Below, one piece after another: positions 51,604-60,754 of a stretch of DNA of 64,000 nt. The stretch comes from an uncultured Bacteroides sp. GTDB taxonomy: Bacteria > Bacteroidota > Bacteroidia > Bacteroidales > Bacteroidaceae. A program made the position numbers and the translations under genes. The notes below the pieces were generated by a model, which worked only from the letters and a program-made list of their open reading frames with translations, did not search any database and was not told the origin of the DNA. Numbering within the stretch: the first letter of the stretch is position 1; each line of letters starts with the position of its first letter. The stretch is from positions 1,178,001 to 1,242,000 of the forward strand of contig NZ_OY787464.1 of the NCBI RefSeq assembly GCF_963678845.1, read 5' to 3'.

Positions 51604-53445
51604 ATGAAAAAACTATTTATTCTCTTATTCCTCTTTATCACAATGAGCCTTCATGCTCAGATAGAGAAAGTTGAACCCACCTGTTGGTGGATAGGGATGA
51701 AAAATCCAAAGTTGCAACTGTTGGTCTATGGCAAGGATATAGCCCAGAATCAGGTTACAATAAAATATCGGGGGGTCAAAGTTCTGAAGGTTAACAAGGT
51801 CTCGAATCCAAATTACTTGTTTATTGACCTAATTATTGATTCCAAACTAGCTAAAGCTGGTAAGTTCAACATTCTGTTCCAGAGAAATGGCAAAACATCT
51901 GCCACTTACCAATATGAACTTAAAAACCGCGAACATGCTTCCGCCAGTCGTAAAGGTTTTGATAGCGGAGATGTTATCTATGAGATTCTGCCCGATCGTT
52001 TCTCTAATGGTGATACCACAAATGATTTTGTTAAAGATTACCCTGACGGCACAGACCGTAAAAATCCGGATGCACGTCATGGAGGAGACATTCAGGGAAT
52101 TATTAATCACCTCGATTATATTGCTTCCATGGGTTATACAGCTTTATGGCTTACACCGGTCGTGGAAAACAATATGCCTTCAACCTCCTATCACGGATAT
52201 GCCACAACGGATTTTTATAAAATTGACCCGCGTTTTGGAAGCAATGAGCTCTATCGTAAATTGTCCGACGAATGCAAGAAAAAGAATATCAAGCTGATTA
52301 TTGATGCCGTTGTAAATCATAGTGGTAAAAACTGGTGGATTTTTAAAGACCTGCCATCAAACGACTGGATAAATAACTATCCAAATATAAAAATATGCAA
52401 CTTCCATGGCACCACAAACTTTGATCCTCACAAAGCAGAAGTAGATGCAAAAGCAATGTCCGACGGATGGTTCGCTGATTCAATGCCTGATTTGAACCAA
52501 CAAAATCCATTTATGGCTAATTATCTTATTCAGAATACAATCTGGTGGATTGAGTATGCAGGGTTAAGCGGAGTACGAAGTGATACACATCAATATCCCG
52601 ACAAGAAATTCATCAGTGAATGGAGTAAACAAATACTCAATGAATATCCCAATTTAAATATCGTTGGCGAAGTGTGGCTAGGTCAAACATCTATGATCTC
52701 GTATTGGCAGAAAAACGCCCCTAATCTTGATAAGTACAATTCCAATCTGCCTACTATCATGGACTTTCCTTTGTTCAGCGCCATACCTGTGGCCCTAACA
52801 GAAAGCGATGGTTGGGGAGACTCGGGTATGAATCGCTTGTATGATTTGTTCAGTCAGGACTTCTTAATTGCCAATCCTATGAACGTTATGATTTTCCCCG
52901 ATAACCATGACACCTCACGATTCTACACCGCAATAAAGGAAAACCTTGCAAACTATAAACTGGCTATGGCTTTATTCCTCACTACTCGCGGTATCCCTCA
53001 AATGTACGCAGGAACTGAGTTTTTGATGACCGGCGAAAAAGGAACTGGCGACGGAGTAATGCGTAAAGATTTCCTTGGCGGATGGGCCGAAGATAAAGTG
53101 AATGCCTTTACCGGAGAAGGACTAACAGACGATCAGATTGACGCTCTGAACTATATGAAACGCATACAGAACTGGCGCAAAACCAATGAAGCGGTTAAGT
53201 ACGGAACAATGAAACATTTTGCGCCGGAAAATGGTACCTATGTTTATTTCCGAATCAAGCAGAATAAAGCGGTAATGGTAATACTCAATAATAATGCCAA
53301 TAAGCAGGAATTGCAAACCAGCCGTTTTGCAGAATGCCTGAACGGCCATCATCCAGGTACAGAAATCATCTCGGGAAAAACATTCAATTTCACTGATAAG
53401 ATAGAAGTTCAGGGGAAAACAGCAATGATAATCGAATTGAATTAA
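51604..53445 (+). CDS. SusA-like GH13 alpha-amylase/neopullulanase
   Basis: The 613-residue periplasmic enzyme has a signal peptide (1-18, ending HAQ). An N-terminal Ig-like cyclomaltodextrinase domain (about 20-110, EKVEPTCWWIGMKNPKLQLLVYG) and a GH13 catalytic barrel follow. The barrel has DAVVNHS, the nucleophile region GVRSDTHQY (Asp327), VGEVW (Glu356) and PDNHDTSRF (Asp436), then a short C-terminal beta domain. It closely resembles SusA of the starch utilisation system and should cleave alpha-glucans. No susBCDEFG genes are adjacent, so it is an isolated copy. Confidence 0.92.
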   Translation: MKKLFILLFLFITMSLHAQIEKVEPTCWWIGMKNPKLQLLVYGKDIAQNQVTIKYRGVKVLKVNKVSNPNYLFIDLIIDSKLAKAGKFNILFQRNGKTSATYQYELKNREHASASRKGFDSGDVIYEILPDRFSNGDTTNDFVKDYPDGTDRKNPDARHGGDIQGIINHLDYIASMGYTALWLTPVVENNMPSTSYHGYATTDFYKIDPRFGSNELYRKLSDECKKKNIKLIIDAVVNHSGKNWWIFKDLPSNDWINNYPNIKICNFHGTTNFDPHKAEVDAKAMSDGWFADSMPDLNQQNPFMANYLIQNTIWWIEYAGLSGVRSDTHQYPDKKFISEWSKQILNEYPNLNIVGEVWLGQTSMISYWQKNAPNLDKYNSNLPTIMDFPLFSAIPVALTESDGWGDSGMNRLYDLFSQDFLIANPMNVMIFPDNHDTSRFYTAIKENLANYKLAMALFLTTRGIPQMYAGTEFLMTGEKGTGDGVMRKDFLGGWAEDKVNAFTGEGLTDDQIDALNYMKRIQNWRKTNEAVKYGTMKHFAPENGTYVYFRIKQNKAVMVILNNNANKQELQTSRFAECLNGHHPGTEIISGKTFNFTDKIEVQGKTAMIIELN

Positions 53446-53512
53446 AATAAAAGTCCTGCGGTAAGCTGTACTTCGTTTACCACAGGATTATCTTTCAGCA
53501 GTATCTTACCGA

Positions 53513-53788
53513 TTACTTCTTAACAGCTTTTGCAGCAGCAGGTGCTTTCTTTTTTGAATAACCGCTACCGTCGCAACCAGCTTCTGTGTTACCACTTTTA
53601 TATTTTTGAGCTCTTACACAAGTGTTCTTCTGACATTTATCACAAACACCATCTTTATTTTCATCAGCAAAACAAGCTCTTCTTTTCACTGCTGTTGTAC
53701 TTGCGCTTTTATCAGCAGTTTGCGCGTTTGATGTTGTTCCCATAGAAAGGAGGAATACAGATACGAATAAAACTACAATCTTTTTCAT
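53513..53788 (-). CDS. Small secreted Cys-rich protein with an EF-hand-like loop
   Basis: The 91-residue protein has a signal peptide (1-22, ending SNAQ), a short core with FADENKDGVCDKCQKNTC and a Lys/Ala-rich tail. The DxNxDG pattern looks like a calcium-binding loop of the EF-hand/dockerin type. The cysteines of CDKC and NTC may bind metal. No family name comes to mind and function is unknown. It is monocistronic, with an A+T-rich upstream region. Confidence 0.65.
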   Translation of the reverse strand: MKKIVVLFVSVFLLSMGTTSNAQTADKSASTTAVKRRACFADENKDGVCDKCQKNTCVRAQKYKSGNTEAGCDGSGYSKKKAPAAAKAVKK

Positions 53789-53980
53789 ACTAATGCTATT
53801 ATTATTTCTATTAAATATTTACTGATTCTATTGATTCAGTTCACAGCAAAAATATGGATTCTATTCGATATTCTTTTTAATTCAGGAAGATTTATAAATA
53901 AAATAGGGAAGTTATAACAAATAATAAGGATAGATAACAAGAGAGAAGGAATCTGTAACAAAGGAACAAAGGGTAGGTCT

Positions 53981-54020
53981 AAAAAAAAAGAAGAGGTTTA
54001 ATTTTATAAACTTCTTCTTT
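53981..54020 (-). terminator. Rho-independent terminator of the 54.0-kb gene
   Basis: On the minus strand GAAGAAGTTTA pairs with TAAACCTCTTC and is followed by a run of nine T. It lies 33 bp beyond the stop codon of the gene at 54053. Confidence 0.85.
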
Positions 54021-54052
54021 TCGATATTGAGCTAGATATACAACGGCATATC

Positions 54053-54418
54053 TTATTTTTCTGCGAACAATTCTCTTTCATTTTCATTAATTATAGACAG
54101 GTTAATAAGGCATGCAAATTTACGATACTGATCTTTCGACAATATTACTTTAGCATTAGCTAAGTTGAAATAAATGGCTTTGTTGATAGCCTCACCCATT
54201 GTAGCACCTTCAGCAGCTTCTTTTTCTAATCTTTTTTCGGCCTCAGTAAATACAAACTGCAAACCTTCTCTTTGTTCTAAATCCACATGTAAGAAAGAAG
54301 ATAACTTATCAAAGGTCTTTTCATCATTCAACTTGTAGATAAAACTACTTTGACTTTGCGCAAACGAAGCTGTTCCAAATCCGAATACAGCTAACACTAA
54401 AACTAACAACTTTTTCAT
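54053..54418 (-). CDS. Small secreted protein of unknown function
   Basis: The 121-residue protein has a signal peptide (1-20, ending SFAQ) and a helical mature part with the segment VFTEAEKRLEKEAAEGATMGEAINKAIYFNLANAKVILSKDQYRKFACLINLSI. The ...AKVILSKDQYRKFACLIN pattern resembles Spy-like or LTXXQ small periplasmic proteins, but I am not sure. It has a leader of about 100 nt with a hairpin that could act as an attenuator (see 54452-54504). Confidence 0.6.
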   Translation of the reverse strand: MKKLLVLVLAVFGFGTASFAQSQSSFIYKLNDEKTFDKLSSFLHVDLEQREGLQFVFTEAEKRLEKEAAEGATMGEAINKAIYFNLANAKVILSKDQYRKFACLINLSIINENERELFAEK

Positions 54419-54451
54419 AACTTAAAATTTTAATTAAACAATTGATAAATA

Positions 54452-54504
54452 AAAAGCAGACAATACCCTAACTTGTTTGTGTGTTCATGGTATTATCTGC
54501 TTTT
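54452..54504 (-). promoter_or_regulatory. Attenuator-like hairpin with a mini-ORF in its loop
   Basis: Arms AAAAGCAGACAATACC (54452-54467) and GGTATTATCTGCTTTT (54489-54504) are inverted copies with one mismatch. On the minus strand the stem is followed by TTTTATTTATC, making it terminator-like. It lies in the leader of the gene at 54053-54418; the promoter box TATCTTTG is on the minus strand at 54532-54525. The loop contains ATG..TAG (54488-54468) encoding MNTQTS. Confidence 0.5.
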
Positions 54505-54532
54505 CTTTTTATCTTTCGACACTGCAAAGATA

Positions 54533-55033
54533 GAAATATGTTTTATAACATGCAAATATTTTAGAGTAAAATGTTTAAAAACATACTATTTTTATTGCAT
54601 TGAATCTTTTTTAACATTTAAAAACTAGTAATCAGCTATCATTAAGCTCTACAATAGGTATCATATAGACACTTAATTAGATATATAAACATACATAATC
54701 TAATATAGAGCTATGTTTTATATCATTTTATATACATTTACGCTTTTATACTATCATAACACACATTTAACGCTTTTGAAATAGAAATGAAACATCACAC
54801 CATAATAGTAAAAAAGTGCCAGTTAACCACATTTGAATCAAATTCAGAGAAGATTCACCTATATATTAAGGTATATTACATCAATCAAAGAATACTAATT
54901 GGTTATTCTCAATAGCTATCAATTTTTAAAAACGAACAAAATATCTATTCCCAGAATCAAAGAAACATAAAGATTTGCTAATTTTCGAAGAGGATTTGCT
55001 AATTTTGCACCCAATTACAGTAGAGTAAGCATT
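54533..55033. other. A+T-rich intergenic region before the PHP gene
   Basis: About 500 bp with no gene. Direct repeats CATTTACGCTTTT and CATTTAACGCTTTT lie near 54735 and 54764, spaced about 29 bp. Nothing else stands out. Confidence 0.45.
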
Positions 55034-55744
55034 ATGAATATAGTTTTAGATATACATACACACACCATAGTCAGTGGGCACGCATTCAGCAGTTTGCAGG
55101 AAATGGCACAAACAGCAGCAAGTAAAGGTATCCAATTATTAGGCATTACAGAACATGGGCCCAATATACCAGGAACCTGCGATCCTATTTATTTTCGGAA
55201 TCTCTGGACTATTCCACGCCAGATGTATGGCGTAGAGCTGATGCTAGGTGCGGAACTAAACATCCTGGATTATGAGGGACACGTAGATCTGGATGAGGAT
55301 TACTGGAAACGGATGGACATCTGTATCGCAGGACTACATTCACTTTGCTACACTCCAGGGACGATAGAACAGAACACATCGGCAGTAATAGGAGCTATAA
55401 GGAATCCTTATGTGAAAATCATAACACATCCCGGCGACGGGACAGCAGAGCTAAATTATAAACCGATAGTGCTGGCAGCCAAAGAACACCACACATTACT
55501 TGAAATAAATAACAGCTCCTTAGAGCCCTACCGCGAGAAAGCATCTGCTCCAGAGAATTTCAGGAAAATTCTGCAACTTTGCAAAAAACACAGTCAACCT
55601 GTAATTTTGGGCAGCGATGCACATATCTCGTTCGCCATTGCCAATTACGAACTGATTTATCCAATGCTGGCCGCGGTTGAATTTCCGGAAGAATTAATAC
55701 TGAACGATAAACTGGAGGCCTTTAAAACTTATATAGCACAATAA
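55034..55744 (+). CDS. PHP-domain phosphatase, YcdX family
   Basis: The 236-residue protein has the PHP-domain metal motifs: HTHTIVSGHAFSS at the N-terminus, ITEHGPN, EHHTLLEINNSS and the closing GSDAHISFAI. The trinuclear zinc site of YcdX-type enzymes hydrolyses phosphate esters; the natural substrate is not known. It is a single gene. Downstream, inverted ATATAAGCAGC / GCTGCTTATAT arms at 55773-55824 form a hairpin without a T-run. Confidence 0.9.
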   Translation: MNIVLDIHTHTIVSGHAFSSLQEMAQTAASKGIQLLGITEHGPNIPGTCDPIYFRNLWTIPRQMYGVELMLGAELNILDYEGHVDLDEDYWKRMDICIAGLHSLCYTPGTIEQNTSAVIGAIRNPYVKIITHPGDGTAELNYKPIVLAAKEHHTLLEINNSSLEPYREKASAPENFRKILQLCKKHSQPVILGSDAHISFAIANYELIYPMLAAVEFPEELILNDKLEAFKTYIAQ

Positions 55745-55915
55745 ATCTCCACATTAACTAAAACTTAAAACAATATAAGCAGCAAACCACCATTTCCATA
55801 GAAATAACAGTCTGCTGCTTATATTATGCACCATTATCATCTACAAAACCGCTATTCTATTCTAATTAGTTGTTTTTCTGATATTTGTGAATAAACCTTT
55901 TCAGCGCCATTTATT

Positions 55916-56419
55916 TTATTTAGTAGAATTATCAGCCAGAAGTGCAATCTCTGCATCAAATAGGCCACCATCTTCAACTTCCCATTTGCCACGCCTCTCA
56001 CACCATTTAAAAGCTATATAATTTGAAACATCAGATCCCGCATCTTTGTGATAAATAGATTTTTGTTTATTAAGAGAAAAATCATTCTTTTTTTTATTCC
56101 ACCGCCCAAATTCCTGAATCTGACTTTCCCCTATATGAACTATAGTATATGAATAATAAGGAGTCCATTCGTTTTTAGAAGTATCCCACCTGTAAGCCAT
56201 CTTTCTTATTAATTGACCATTCTCATTATAAGAAAGTTCGTATTTCCGATGAGGAGTAAGCGTGCATAAAGTTGAGTCATATAAAAACACTATATCTTTG
56301 CTTTTATCATAGACAAAACTTTTAGATTTCTGGGCATTAACTGCAGAACCACAAACAAACAATAAAACAAGAGTAATACTTATTACTAATGTACTAATAC
56401 TTAATGCAATCTTTTTCAT
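55916..56419 (-). CDS. DUF3836-like secreted protein
   Basis: The 167-residue protein has a signal peptide (1-29, ending VNAQ) and a repeated motif built on KYELSYNENGQLIRKMAYRWDTSKNEWTPYYSYTI and IQEFGRWNKKKNDFSLNKQK. The YDENG-x-W-x-YY style is typical of DUF3836, a Bacteroides family of short secreted proteins of unknown role. No partner gene is adjacent. Confidence 0.7.
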   Translation of the reverse strand: MKKIALSISTLVISITLVLLFVCGSAVNAQKSKSFVYDKSKDIVFLYDSTLCTLTPHRKYELSYNENGQLIRKMAYRWDTSKNEWTPYYSYTIVHIGESQIQEFGRWNKKKNDFSLNKQKSIYHKDAGSDVSNYIAFKWCERRGKWEVEDGGLFDAEIALLADNSTK

Positions 56420-56618
56420 GATCTTGAAAGTTTTTTATTTTTTTTATTTAATAAACATTTTAGCGATAAAGACTTTTTGTAATATTACCGGTTTCATTAT
56501 CTTCCATCATGTTAGACGGAATATTTATTAAAAAGGTTGCAAGATTTGTGCCACTATTTTATATCACTCATAATCAGCACACTAACAAAGCGGTCCTTAT
56601 TCATTAACGAACATAAAC

Positions 56619-56634
56619 TGTTCATATATGAACA
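56619..56634. promoter_or_regulatory. 16-bp perfect palindrome
   Basis: TGTTCATATATGAACA is a perfect palindrome in the 386-bp divergent spacer between the DUF3836-like gene and the gene at 56806. A third GAACA half-site is at 56609. It is a possible operator, at 170 bp from the plus-strand start and 200 bp from the minus-strand start. Confidence 0.45.
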
Positions 56635-56805
56635 ATAACAGATATCTATAGAGATAAAAAAATCAGATTTTCCAAACACAATCTATCCATTTAGGGAAAT
56701 TCCTATCAAAGAATGGGGAATATCACTATCCAAGGGAATAATCTCATCCTACTTTTGTTGCATAACAAAGGAACAAAGAACATTAACAATTAAAAACTTA
56801 TTGTT

Positions 56806-57168
56806 ATGAAAAAGATAATATTTACATTAGCTGCCATCATGATGGTATCAATGAGTTCGGTTAGCATGGCTTCAAACAAGGGTGGATATAACAACAACAA
56901 CCGTCACGAAATACGGTTAGATGACTATGAATATTACAGGAATCGCGACAACCGTAACGACGACAATAGAAGATACGAAGATTCCAGAGATAACAACTAT
57001 CGCAACAACCGTGACAGAGAAGAGTGGAACCGGGAAGATGAAAACAGAGAAAACGACAGAGACCACAAATACAACGAACGCAAATATTGCCATAAGAACA
57101 ATGATTCAAAGATAGTTGGCGTAATTCTTGGAGCTGCTGCTCTCCTTATTTTAGCAACCTCTCATTAA
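56806..57168 (+). CDS. Arg/Asn/Asp-rich secreted protein with C-terminal hydrophobic anchor
   Basis: The 120-residue protein has a signal peptide (1-22, ending SMAS) and a central low-complexity stretch dominated by Arg, Asn, Asp and Glu (about 24-95, for example NRDNRNDDNRRYEDSRDNN). A C-terminal hydrophobic helix follows (KIVGVILGAAALLILATSH). The charged middle would be disordered. It could be a membrane-tethered polyampholyte. I do not recognise a family. It has its own hairpin at 57220. Confidence 0.65.
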   Translation: MKKIIFTLAAIMMVSMSSVSMASNKGGYNNNNRHEIRLDDYEYYRNRDNRNDDNRRYEDSRDNNYRNNRDREEWNREDENRENDRDHKYNERKYCHKNNDSKIVGVILGAAALLILATSH

Positions 57169-57219
57169 TTACTTATACACTTAACATGGTTAGGGAATTA
57201 CATTCCCTTTATTATCAAG

Positions 57220-57256
57220 GTCCGGGGAATAGCACATAATTCTCCGGACTTTATTC
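57220..57256 (+). terminator. Probable terminator of the gene at 56806
   Basis: GTCCGGGGAAT pairs with ATTCTCCGGAC (one bulge) followed by TTTATT. It lies 52 bp after the stop. Confidence 0.7.
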
Positions 57257-57283
57257 AAAAAATGCCACCATAGAGAATCAAGT

Positions 57284-57499
57284 TTAATTAATAGCTTCTA
57301 CAGGACATACAGCTGCACACAATCGGCATTTTCCACATTTATTCTCATCAATAAATATGATTTCACTAGTAATAATTAAAGCCTCCATTGGACAGATAGC
57401 CTTACATTCCCCACAACCAATGCAAAGTTCCGGATTAATTTTAGGGAGTTCTATTTCCCATTTGTATTTTCTCTTTGTAGATTTCAAGACTTCAGACAT
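57284..57499 (-). CDS. Ferredoxin with two [4Fe-4S] clusters
   Basis: The 71-residue protein has two CxxCxxCxxxCP motifs: Cys 26, 29, 32 and 36 (CIGCGECKAICP) and Cys 55, 58, 61 and 65 (CGKCRLCAAVCP). This is the classical bacterial 2[4Fe-4S] ferredoxin, an electron carrier in anaerobic metabolism. A TATATTTG box on the minus strand at 57670-57663 could be its promoter, with a 164-nt leader. It is a single gene. Confidence 0.92.
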   Translation of the reverse strand: MSEVLKSTKRKYKWEIELPKINPELCIGCGECKAICPMEALIITSEIIFIDENKCGKCRLCAAVCPVEAIN

Positions 57500-57863
57500 A
57501 AGATAAATTTTTAAAGGTATAGTTTAATTGGTAATTCTTTTTAAGAACAAACTTCAAAAAAAAATGTTTAGAAAAAGATTCAATATAGCGTTTATTCTTG
57601 GATTTCAGGAATTTATCTTCAACCGCCTCATATAAATAGCTTTATTAAGAGACCCATTGATACAAATATAGTATTTTATTTTTATCTTATAATTTCATTT
57701 ATGTTAAAATTACATTACTTTAAATATTTATATTTTATCAGAGATGAGTAAAAAAAACTATAATACAGGCTAAATAGTTTGAAGTCAACCTTTTTAGTGC
57801 TGATTTGTTCTATTTCAAGGAGATGTGTATTAAACTTTAAACAATAATTAAAAAAACAACAGG
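57500..57863. other. Intergenic region between ferredoxin and universal stress protein genes
   Basis: A 364-bp A+T-rich divergent spacer. Apart from the possible minus-strand promoter box CAAATATA at 57663-57670, I see nothing. Confidence 0.45.
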
Positions 57864-58322
57864 ATGGAAACAAGCAAAAAGAAAAAAGTATTGATAGCCA
57901 TTGATTATGACAAAAGTGCAGAAGTGGTTGCTGAAGCTGGTTTTGCAATGGCAAAAGCAATGAATGCAGAGATTACATTGCTACATGTATTATATGAACA
58001 GCCCAATTATTATATTGAAAGTCCTGCTGTTTATGAATTTCAAATTCAACATATCGCAAACTTTAAAGTATCATTGCAGAATTTTTTAAATGAGACAAAG
58101 AAGCGTCTTGGCGACGAATCTATTGACACAATAATTAAGGATGGTCAGATAGCCACCACAATTCTGGAAACTGCAAAAGAAACAGAGGCTGACATCATAG
58201 TTTTAGGGACTCATAGCCGAAACTGGCTCGATAATCTCTTTGTGGGAAATGATGCAAGAGCTGTATTAAAAAAAACTACAATTCCACTTTATATTGTTCC
58301 TATTAAAACAGAAAACAAATAG
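57864..58322 (+). CDS. Universal stress protein (UspA family)
   Basis: The 152-residue protein starts with the family beta-strand KKVLIAIDYDKSAEVVAEAGFAMAKAMNAEITLLHVL. It ends with ADIIVLGTHSRNWLDNLFVGNDARAVLKKTTIPLYIVP, which carries a variant of the ATP-binding G-x2-G-x9-G[ST] motif; the normal second glycine is replaced here. It may bind ATP weakly or not at all. It is induced by stress in related bacteria. A strong bidirectional terminator follows. Confidence 0.9.
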   Translation: METSKKKKVLIAIDYDKSAEVVAEAGFAMAKAMNAEITLLHVLYEQPNYYIESPAVYEFQIQHIANFKVSLQNFLNETKKRLGDESIDTIIKDGQIATTILETAKETEADIIVLGTHSRNWLDNLFVGNDARAVLKKTTIPLYIVPIKTENK

Positions 58323-58334
58323 CATTTATAAACA

Positions 58335-58379
58335 AAAAGAAATCCAGTGTAGTTTCCAACTACACTGGATTTCTTTTTG
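58335..58379. terminator. Strong bidirectional terminator
   Basis: AAAAAGAAATCCAGTGTAGTT and its perfect complement surround a TCC loop. With A-rich and T-rich flanks it terminates both the stress-protein gene and the minus-strand gene at 58404. Confidence 0.93.
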
Positions 58380-58403
58380 TTTAAGTTAATCTTTAATCAG
58401 TCA

Positions 58404-58910
58404 CTATCTAACACGCATAAAAGTACGTACTGATACTGTTTTATTATTTATCATGTGACTTTGTATAAACAAATCACGTGATTTAAAAACTTCTGTCCAT
58501 TGCTCTTTGGCCTTTTCAATATGCTCGGGATCGCGAATTATAATTTGCACCGTTTCATTCTCTTTTTTGGATATAAACCAGCATAAATAAGTAGTTATGT
58601 TTGAGGTGTTTTTTTCAAATTGTATACCCAGCATTTTATTACAATTCTGATCATAAGCCCATACCTGTCTGCACTGAAAAATGGTCTTATTTTTGGTAGA
58701 AACTTCACAGTTTGATTGCAGGGAACCCTTTCCATAAGGGGTAAATACAAACACTACAGTTGTATCCTTATATTCAGATTTCCAGGTACCTAAATACTGT
58801 TTGTGCAGTTCAACCTGGTTTAGCTCAGTTTGCTCGATCTGTGCGTGTATCCCATTTGCACATAGCAACATGGATACAATAAACATTGTGGTTAAAAATA
58901 TCTTCTTCAT
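58404..58910 (-). CDS. Secreted protein of unknown function (lipocalin-like size)
   Basis: The 168-residue protein has a signal peptide (1-23, ending IHAQ). The rest includes LHKQYLGTWKSEYKDTTVVFVFTPYGKGSLQSNCEV, a beta-rich run with the GTWKSE start seen in lipocalin-like small proteins, and a C-terminal WTEVFKSRDLF. I do not recognise a specific family. The gene is monocistronic and co-oriented with the next two small secreted protein genes. Confidence 0.6.
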   Translation of the reverse strand: MKKIFLTTMFIVSMLLCANGIHAQIEQTELNQVELHKQYLGTWKSEYKDTTVVFVFTPYGKGSLQSNCEVSTKNKTIFQCRQVWAYDQNCNKMLGIQFEKNTSNITTYLCWFISKKENETVQIIIRDPEHIEKAKEQWTEVFKSRDLFIQSHMINNKTVSVRTFMRVR

Positions 58911-58999
58911 GTAATTTCAATTTTAGCATTACTTCAACTACAAAAAAAATGTTTTTTGGAACAGCCTTTTAGTCTTTTTATTAATACGAATGCACTTTC

Positions 59000-59572
59000 T
59001 CAGAGTTTCTTAAAAAAGAATACATCCCCTTCAAGATTAACTTGAATAACAATTCTTTCATTCCCCTTAAGTAACTCGACAAAATAATTATCCCAATCAG
59101 AAAACTGAGTTCCGTAAAATATTATACTAGTATCGTTCGCTTCATTGTCCTCAAAAAAGAAAACAGATTTAACAATATAATCTTTATACTTTGATTTAAT
59201 TTCTTTCTGAGCATTAGCTGGTAAATCTTCAAATCTTTTAAATGATCCTGTTCCAATTAGCATAGCATTTTGATCGTAATATGCATTTATTTTCAGCCCA
59301 TCTTTAGTAAATGCAGCTTCGTCAAAATAATCAAATCTTTTCCATTGTACATCTGGTATATTACCAAAATCTACAATAAATTGGTCTTTAGTCCGATTAC
59401 TCACAACACCCTTTTCTAGTTTTTTAAGCTCCATTTTGCGGGCTTTCAACTCTTTCTTTGTTTCTTTGATTGCTTGTTTAATTGCTTCTTTTTTTTGTTC
59501 TTCCTGAGCTTGAATATGTATCGCAGTTAAAGAAAAAAATGCTGCCATTGAAAATACTAGAAATGTTTTCAT
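59000..59572 (-). CDS. PepSY-like secreted protein
   Basis: The 190-residue protein has a signal peptide (1-22, ending IQAQ), a highly charged helix (about 24-55, EEQKKEAIKQAIKETKKELKARKMELKKLEK) and a globular domain. The motif pair DQFIVDFGNIPDVQWKRFDYFDEAAFTKDGLKINAYYDQNAMLIGTGSF is the BLIP/PepSY-like (DUF2874-like) pattern of Bacteroidetes. Family function is unknown, with possible protease inhibition or signalling. It is transcribed in the same direction as its neighbours, with spacings of 64 and 89 bp. Confidence 0.65.
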   Translation of the reverse strand: MKTFLVFSMAAFFSLTAIHIQAQEEQKKEAIKQAIKETKKELKARKMELKKLEKGVVSNRTKDQFIVDFGNIPDVQWKRFDYFDEAAFTKDGLKINAYYDQNAMLIGTGSFKRFEDLPANAQKEIKSKYKDYIVKSVFFFEDNEANDTSIIFYGTQFSDWDNYFVELLKGNERIVIQVNLEGDVFFFKKL

Positions 59573-59636
59573 ACAATGGTCTTTTTAATTGTTAATGACA
59601 ATAATACAACAAATATCTGAAAAATTAGAGTGAATC

Positions 59637-60221
59637 TTATTTAACCGATTTACCCACCACCTCATACATTATATTATTTTTAGTGTCAACAACAGCTCTG
59701 TAATAAGTGTCGTCTACTTTATAATAAGTTTTATCATCAATAGTAACTACCTCATAATCATTAGGTAATTCTCTCACCCACGCTCCCACAGGAGGATCAA
59801 CCACCTCATATTCACCACTACTCACTGGAGTATAAAAAGTACCGTAATAATAATAATAAGGAATGGAACCCAAAGTCAACATAAAGTAATCGAGAGGTAA
59901 AACACCAATCCTCAATCCAAGAGGTGGTCTTACTATCACAAATTTCTTTCCGCGAGGATGATAATATGCACCATTACGCCAATGATAAATATTGCCATGA
60001 AAAGTAATTTGTTTTGCACCGCGTGGAACTTTGGCCCTCATTGAACCAAACCGTGGCCCTCTGACATTACTACCGGAAATTCTTACTCCTGACATAGCAT
60101 GTCCTCCTCTGCCACTTCTTCCTCCACCTCCTCTTCCCTGAGCCAATGTGTTCTCCATGGGAAGTACAATCATAATAGCCATATAAAGAACCGAAATGAT
60201 GTAACTAAACCTGATTTTCAT
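59637..60221 (-). CDS. DUF6515-family secreted Gly-rich protein
   Basis: The 194-residue protein has a signal peptide (1-27, ending TLAQ) and a Gly/Arg-rich linker (GRGGGGRSGRGGHAMSG). The DUF6515 core follows, with GNIYHWRNGAYYHPRGKKFVIVRPPLGLRIGVLPLDY, GTFYTPV, and repeats of the form YEVVDPPVGAWVRELP and DDKTYYKVDDTYYRAVVD. Such proteins are small surface- or periplasm-located repeats of unknown function. It is the first of three minus-strand small secreted genes, with a 533-bp spacer upstream. Confidence 0.75.
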   Translation of the reverse strand: MKIRFSYIISVLYMAIMIVLPMENTLAQGRGGGGRSGRGGHAMSGVRISGSNVRGPRFGSMRAKVPRGAKQITFHGNIYHWRNGAYYHPRGKKFVIVRPPLGLRIGVLPLDYFMLTLGSIPYYYYYGTFYTPVSSGEYEVVDPPVGAWVRELPNDYEVVTIDDKTYYKVDDTYYRAVVDTKNNIMYEVVGKSVK

Positions 60222-60754
60222 AACTTCAATTTATTTGTGGTCAATGTATCAATTATCATTTTTATCACATTTGATTAATAATATACAATTTGTCAATTAG
60301 CTATTTTTTGCAAGATTATTTTGTGAGTAGAGAATTCAGATAATGTCTTGCCGGGGAAGCATATCGAACCATCTTTGTGCAGTCATCTAATATACTATAT
60401 AATAAACAAATGGAATAAATAATAGTTCATAGACTTCATCTTCAGCTATTTTATAAGATAATGTCTGTTTTAAGATAAATAAGTTTATTTGTTGCCCATC
60501 ATTTGACCATAAAATCTGGAATGAAAAGATCTTTAAAGATAGAGGCTACTGTTACATCTTAGCTTTGCTTATCAGAAAATACATCAAAATAGAACATTGA
60601 TGTATATATTGCAGTTTAAAATAAATTTCCGGAACTGATAATGCAACAATGAGCGAATAGCTTTACTGTAAGATATGCAAAAGCCCTTTAAGGATACTGA
60701 AAAACAGAAACGAGCAGCACCTAGTATAAAATAAAAATCACAATTCAGTTCTGT
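60222..60754. other. Intergenic region upstream of the DUF6515 gene
   Basis: A 533-bp A+T-rich spacer. I see no coding frame, tRNA, repeat array or clear terminator for the hybrid kinase gene that ends at 60755. Confidence 0.45.

Noticed and set aside
55773..55824. Inverted ATATAAGCAGC repeat as terminator of the PHP gene
   Set aside because: The loop is about 30 nt and no T-run follows, so I mention it only in the gene entry.
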